From: Bemisia tabaci
Lineage: Eukaryota > Arthropoda > Insecta > Hemiptera > Aleyrodidae
Direction of reading: 5' to 3'
Assembly (NCBI RefSeq): GCF_918797505.1
Contig: NC_092793.1
Span: forward strand, 86,812,411-86,876,410
DNA length: 64,000 nt
The position numbers and the translations under genes were made by a program. Each line of letters starts with the position of its first letter. Position 1 is the first letter of the stretch. Positions 60,369-64,000 of the stretch are shown here, piece by piece. The notes beneath the pieces were generated by a model. It made no database searches. It saw only the letters and a program-made list of their open reading frames with translations, and had not been told where the DNA came from.

Positions 60369-60624
60369 TCTGATCACGAAGAAAATTTATCAGCATAATC
60401 CGAGTCGGGCGGTTGCATGGCTGGTCGGTTCTCTATGGAATGACTTGCAAACATCCCTTCCCAGATTATTAATACCATGTTCAGTTCCTGCTATAGGTTT
60501 GTATACATTTGAGTTTTGCTTTTTTAAATGCTCTTGGAATCAAACATTAATATGTCTCTCCATTTTTACCATGTACTGGATGGGTAAGTCATTATATTTA
60601 TTTCTATTAACACCTGGTTTTTCA

Positions 60625-60850
60625 TAGAGTCCCTTATACTGAAAGTAAAGACAATACTAACCCATTTCTGATCGGTTCCCTATTTTAGGCCTCTACAGTG
60701 TCACAAACGAGAATAAAGATTACATTTTCACTAATTGCAAGAATCGTAAACTGGAACGGACACAGGAATTTGGGAATGAGGTGATCAAAGATTATGAAAA
60801 ACGTTCAATTTCTGTAATATTTATTCCTGTTTGTGACATTCATGAGCTGC
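60625..60850. mobile_element. Diverged TAGAGTCCC-family MITE, one terminus lost
   Basis: ATAGAGTCCCTTATACTG followed by blocks matching 16645-16952 in reverse (CTATTTTAGGCCTCTAC, AATAAAGATTACATTTTCAC) and ending near TTTGTGACATTCATGA. The second TIR is missing. Confidence 0.75.
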
Positions 60851-61572
60851 GTGGTCTCAACTCTCTCTACAAAAGGACTTTAGTTTTTCATACATTCCCA
60901 ATGTGGTCTCCCTTTTTTAAATGACATTGTAGTCCAGGCAATAGAGAATTTTTGAGGGAAAGTTTAGTCGAACTAGCAATTATGGGCTAACTTTATGTTT
61001 TTTGGGTCGTAGAATTCGAATTTCGACTTGCCTGACAGATCCGACCCTCCCCCCGGCCGCCATTTTGAAAAAACGACTAAAATTTACGGTTTTTCCCAAT
61101 TTTTTGCTCATAACTTTTTTTTTGTCCAAAATATCAAAAATCCCGTCACTTCTGTGGAAAGACGATTAAATTTGCAAGAGATTGGTATATACATATGTAC
61201 ACTTAACGTGAAAATCGTGAGAATGGGAGCGCGACGAAGGCAGCGAAAGATATCGATCTTGCGCCAATAGATACGAGGGTCATCCAAAAAGTAAGGTTCC
61301 CTACCTTGTATCTTCCGAGCGAAAAGAGATAAATCAAATCGGTAAAAAAGCACATATTAGGCATACTCTAAGCTTTAAAACAAGCTCAAGTTTTTGAAAA
61401 TCGGTCAAAGGATATGCGAGTAAACTTAATTTTACTGAGACAACCTCCTGTCGCCGCATGCCCACCTCCGGGGTCAGGATGCACGGAGAGTCGATTATTG
61501 AAGACTCGGGTTATCGCCTCTATACATCACATCAACAAGGAATTTTAAAGTTTTTATTGAGTAGGCCTTGCC

Positions 61573-61747
61573 TTACTTTTTGACGTAGTCTCCACATCTT
61601 TTTTGACATTTCTGGTATCATTACAGCAGCTTCTTGATGCCTTCCGCGTCGAAGCTTTCGCCTTGACTCCTGAACCAGTCATTGACAGCGATCTGCACTT
61701 CCAAATCAGTTGCTTTGCGTAGGGAAATTTTCCCCAATCCTTCAAAC
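61573..61747 (-). pseudogene. mariner transposase C-terminal remnant (left arm)
   Basis: The minus-strand frame encodes VEGLGKISLRKATDLEVQIA then VNDWFRSQGESFDAEGIKKLL, two stops, and YQKCQKRCGDYVKK. W-F..Q-x-x-x-F-x-x-E-G-I-x-K-L..R-x-x-K-C-x-x-x-x-G-D-Y-V is the usual C-terminal end of mariner transposases. The catalytic D,D34D residues lie upstream and are absent. Confidence 0.75.
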
Positions 61748-61820
61748 TCTCTTACTTTAGCTTCATGTGACTTTCATTTGTTCCCGCGCGGAAAAACTTC
61801 CACGATGAAAGCGATTTTCA

Positions 61821-61960
61821 ACCGATTCAGAGGTACAGATGGCTGTCAATGACTGGTTTCAGAGTCATGGCGAAAGCTTCTATACGCGGAGGGCATCAAG
61901 AAGCTGCTGTAATGATACCAGAAATGTCAAAAAAGATGTGGAGACTACGTCAAAAAGTAA
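61821..61960 (+). pseudogene. mariner transposase C-terminal remnant (right arm)
   Basis: The plus-strand copy of the same region (SEVQMAVNDWFQSHGESFY, then a frameshift, then the same GIKKLL...CGDYV text). It mirrors the left-arm copy with more damage. Confidence 0.7.
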
Positions 61961-62939
61961 GGTAAGGCCTACTCAATGAAAACTTTAAAATTCCTTATTG
62001 ATGTGATGTATAGAGGCGATAACCCGAGTCTTCAATAATCGACTCTCCGCGCATCCTGACCCCGGAGGTGGGCACGCGGCGACAGGAGGTTGTCTCTGTA
62101 AAATTAAGTTTACTTGCGAATCCTTTAACCGATTTTCAAAAACTTGAGCTTGTTTTAAAGCTTAGAGTATGCCTGATATGTGCTTTTTTACGGATTTGAT
62201 TTATCTTGTTTCGCTCGGAAGATACAAGGTGGGGAACCTTACTTTTTGGATGGGTACTTAACACCCTTTATCCCTGCGACCCTTTACGTGTAAGTCATAG
62301 TAAACAAGCGGTTATTTCAATGTATTATTTTATTAATCCCATTACACAAATGACTGGTTATGGATGTAGACAAAATCAAAAATATTTTCAAAATGTGGAC
62401 ATGTTTGATAAGTAAGTGAGTTAGTCCAATCGTGGGCGTTTGGCAGCTCGGTGCAACGAAGTTCCAACTTTTGGTGGCGGACAGGTGGATGGGCCTGGTT
62501 CTCATCCATAGATATCATGGCCGGCGTTGATCTCCGACTCTAACACAGTATCCAGAATATGAAGCTAGAAGTCAGACAAAAAAAAACGAAAAGAAAAGAA
62601 AAGAGGGAAAAAAGGAACCTAAATTGATGGAAGATTAAAATTTTTGCATCACTTATCCCAAATAGAAAAAGCATTCTGGTTTACTGTATCTAGCAGTCTG
62701 GTGTTCATATATGGTGTGTATTTCTGATAATCCTAACCGAAATTTTTGGTAATGATTATCAGTAATACATGTCACTAACGAACACCTGATTGTTTAATAA
62801 AGCTTGTCATGGTATTTTTTCCATGCAAGAAGTTTTTAATAACAAGCGAGCAGTGTAAAAGAAACAACAAACCTTCAGGTTCATTGTTTATTTCTGAATG
62901 TAGGCTTTCTGGAAGGTCTTGAACTTCAGTCATGACAGC

Positions 62940-63131
62940 TTAGAAATCTTCCTCTGTACTTGGCTCGTCGAAAAAGTCATAAGCTTCAACATCATCCTCG
63001 TCCTCAGAGTCCGCTAAAGCAATTTCAGGCATGTTTTCGCATGTATCACTGCAGTTGATGCACAATGCTGAGCATTTAAGCCCACATTTCCTGCAACCGC
63101 ACGCGCCTCGACAACTCGTTTTGCACTTGCA
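62940..63131 (-). pseudogene. Captured C-terminal fragment with CXC-like cysteine-rich motif
   Basis: 64 codons to a stop at 62940. CKCKTSCRGACGCRKCGLKC then SALCINCSDTCEN, followed by an acidic tail (ADSEDEDDVEAYDFFDEPST). The spacing C-x-C-x3-C-x3-C-x-C-x2-C-x3-C-x3-C-x2-C-x3-C resembles CXC/tesmin-type cysteine motifs (C-x-C-x4-C...C-x-C-R-K-x-G-x-x-C) found in chromatin proteins and at the ends of some TE-encoded proteins. An in-frame TAA lies just upstream, so only the 3' end of an ORF is present. It occupies the loop of the palindrome. Confidence 0.55.
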
Positions 63132-64000
63132 GGATTATCAGAAATACACACCATTTATGAACACCAGACTGCTTGATACAGTAAACCAGAATGCTTTTTC
63201 TATTTGGGATGAGTGATGCGAAAATTTTAATCTTCCTTCAATTTAGGTTCCTTTCTTCCCCCTTTTCTTTTCTTTTCTTTCCTTTTCTTTTCTTTTTTTT
63301 CGTCTGACTTCTAGCTTCATATTCTGGATACTGTGATAGAATCGGAGATCAACGCCAGCCGTGATGTCTATTGAGGAGAATCAGGCCCATCCACCTGTCC
63401 GTCACCAAAAGTTAGAACTTCGTTGCGCCGAGCTGCCAAACGCCCACGATTGGACTAACTCACCTACTTATCAAAGATGTCCACATTTTGAAAATATTTT
63501 TGATATTGTCTAAATCCGTAATCAGTCATTTATGTAATGGGATGAATAAAATAATACATTGAAATAACCGCTTGTTTAATATGACTTACATGTAAAACGT
63601 TGCAGGGATGCAGGGTGTTACGTATCTAATGGCGCAAAATCGATATCTCCCGCTGCCTTCGTCGCGCTCCCATTCTCACGATTTTCACTTTAAGTGTACA
63701 TATGTATATACCAATCTCTTGCAAATTTAATCGTCTTTCCACAGAAGTGACGAGATTTTCGATATTTTGAACAGAAAAAAAGTTATGGCAAAAAATTGCG
63801 AAAAACCGAAAATCTTAGTCGTTTTTTCAAAATGGCGGCCGGGGGGAGGGTCGGATCTATCAGGCAAGTCGAAATTCGGATTCTAAGACCCAAAAAACAT
63901 AAAGTTGGCCCATAATTGCTAGTTCGACTAAATTTTCCCTCAAAACTCCTATTTTGAGCCCTATTGCCTGGACTATTGCTACAATTTAAATTAGATTTGA

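Larger units (their letters stand above)
58243..60444. mobile_element. TIR element carrying a LINE fragment and an inner MITE
   Basis: GGGTCATTCCATAGAGAACC and GGTTCTCTATGGAATGAC ends, with about 75-bp imperfect arms (CCGCCCGACTCGGATTATGC pairs with GCATAATCCGAGTCGGGCGG). Interrupted by a LINE at 58915-59629 and an inner inverted element at 59943-60368. Confidence 0.75.
61274..62258. mobile_element. mariner-derived foldback element nested in the palindrome
   Basis: CGAGGGTCATCCAAAAAGTA and its diverged right counterpart (TACTTTTTGGATGGGTACT) are flanked by TA. The whole 985 bp is palindromic, centred near 61785, with a mariner transposase C-terminal remnant in each arm. Confidence 0.8.
60932..63973. 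mobile_element. 3 kb palindromic element with captured coding fragment
   Basis: GTCCAGGCAATAGAG (60932) and TATTGCCTGGAC (63973) are flanked by TA. Removing the mariner-like insertion 61274-62258, the arms pair for about 1 kb each (60932-61271 plus 62261-62770, against 63130-63973). The unpaired centre 62770-63130 carries the cysteine-rich coding fragment. AAAATGGCGGCC is present in both arms. Confidence 0.82.

Overview
This is eukaryotic, almost certainly arthropod, DNA. It is AT-rich with spliceosomal introns, poly(A)-tailed retroposons, tRNA-derived SINEs and a very dense load of terminal-inverted-repeat (TIR) elements. The host gene and the TE types fit an insect, and I lean towards a hemipteran, but the sequence alone does not settle the species.

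The one clear host gene is the 5' part of a Rho-associated protein kinase (ROCK/Rok), read on + across about 31 kb. Seven exons (24674-24772, 30183-30264, 31185-31285, 40634-40693, 47979-48114, 48729-48846, 55871-55955) join in one open frame of exactly 681 nt (227 codons). They run from a short N-terminal segment through the glycine loop, catalytic Lys, alpha-C Glu and HRD to the DFG motif. The rest of the kinase, the coiled coil, the Rho-binding region and the PH/C1 part lie beyond the right edge. A splice acceptor just before the first ATG implies an upstream 5' exon that I could not place with confidence. One orphan exon-like block is on the minus strand at 1543-1706.

Nearly everything else is transposable-element DNA. 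(1) 1-10236: a foldback element cut by the left edge, a SINE, a 1.3 kb palindrome, and a decayed non-LTR retrotransposon (3660-5062 and 8143-10236) split by a 3 kb block. That block holds a minisatellite-bearing repeat and a hAT-like palindrome whose empty site can be read. (2) 10237-24240: TIR elements in tandem and nested arrangements, including a family with TAGAG termini and 8-bp target duplications, a TTAA-flanked palindrome, and a SINE with a perfect 13-bp target duplication. (3) 24851-55870, the ROCK introns: long palindromic elements, a triple tandem array of hairpin-ended elements built of units of roughly 120-130 bp, a non-autonomous Helitron, and a nest of elements up to three insertions deep at 49895-55269. 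(4) 55956-64000, ROCK intron 7: a TIR element carrying a 5'-truncated LINE, and a 3 kb palindrome carrying mariner transposase remnants and a captured cysteine-rich C-terminal coding fragment.

Several insertions could be timed because an uninterrupted paralogue of the target lies in the same window. The recurring theme is near-perfect palindromes of 0.4-3 kb, many inside ROCK introns, several carrying the YY1/Pho-like motif AANATGGCGGC. No CRISPR, rRNA, intact tRNA or viral gene was recognised.
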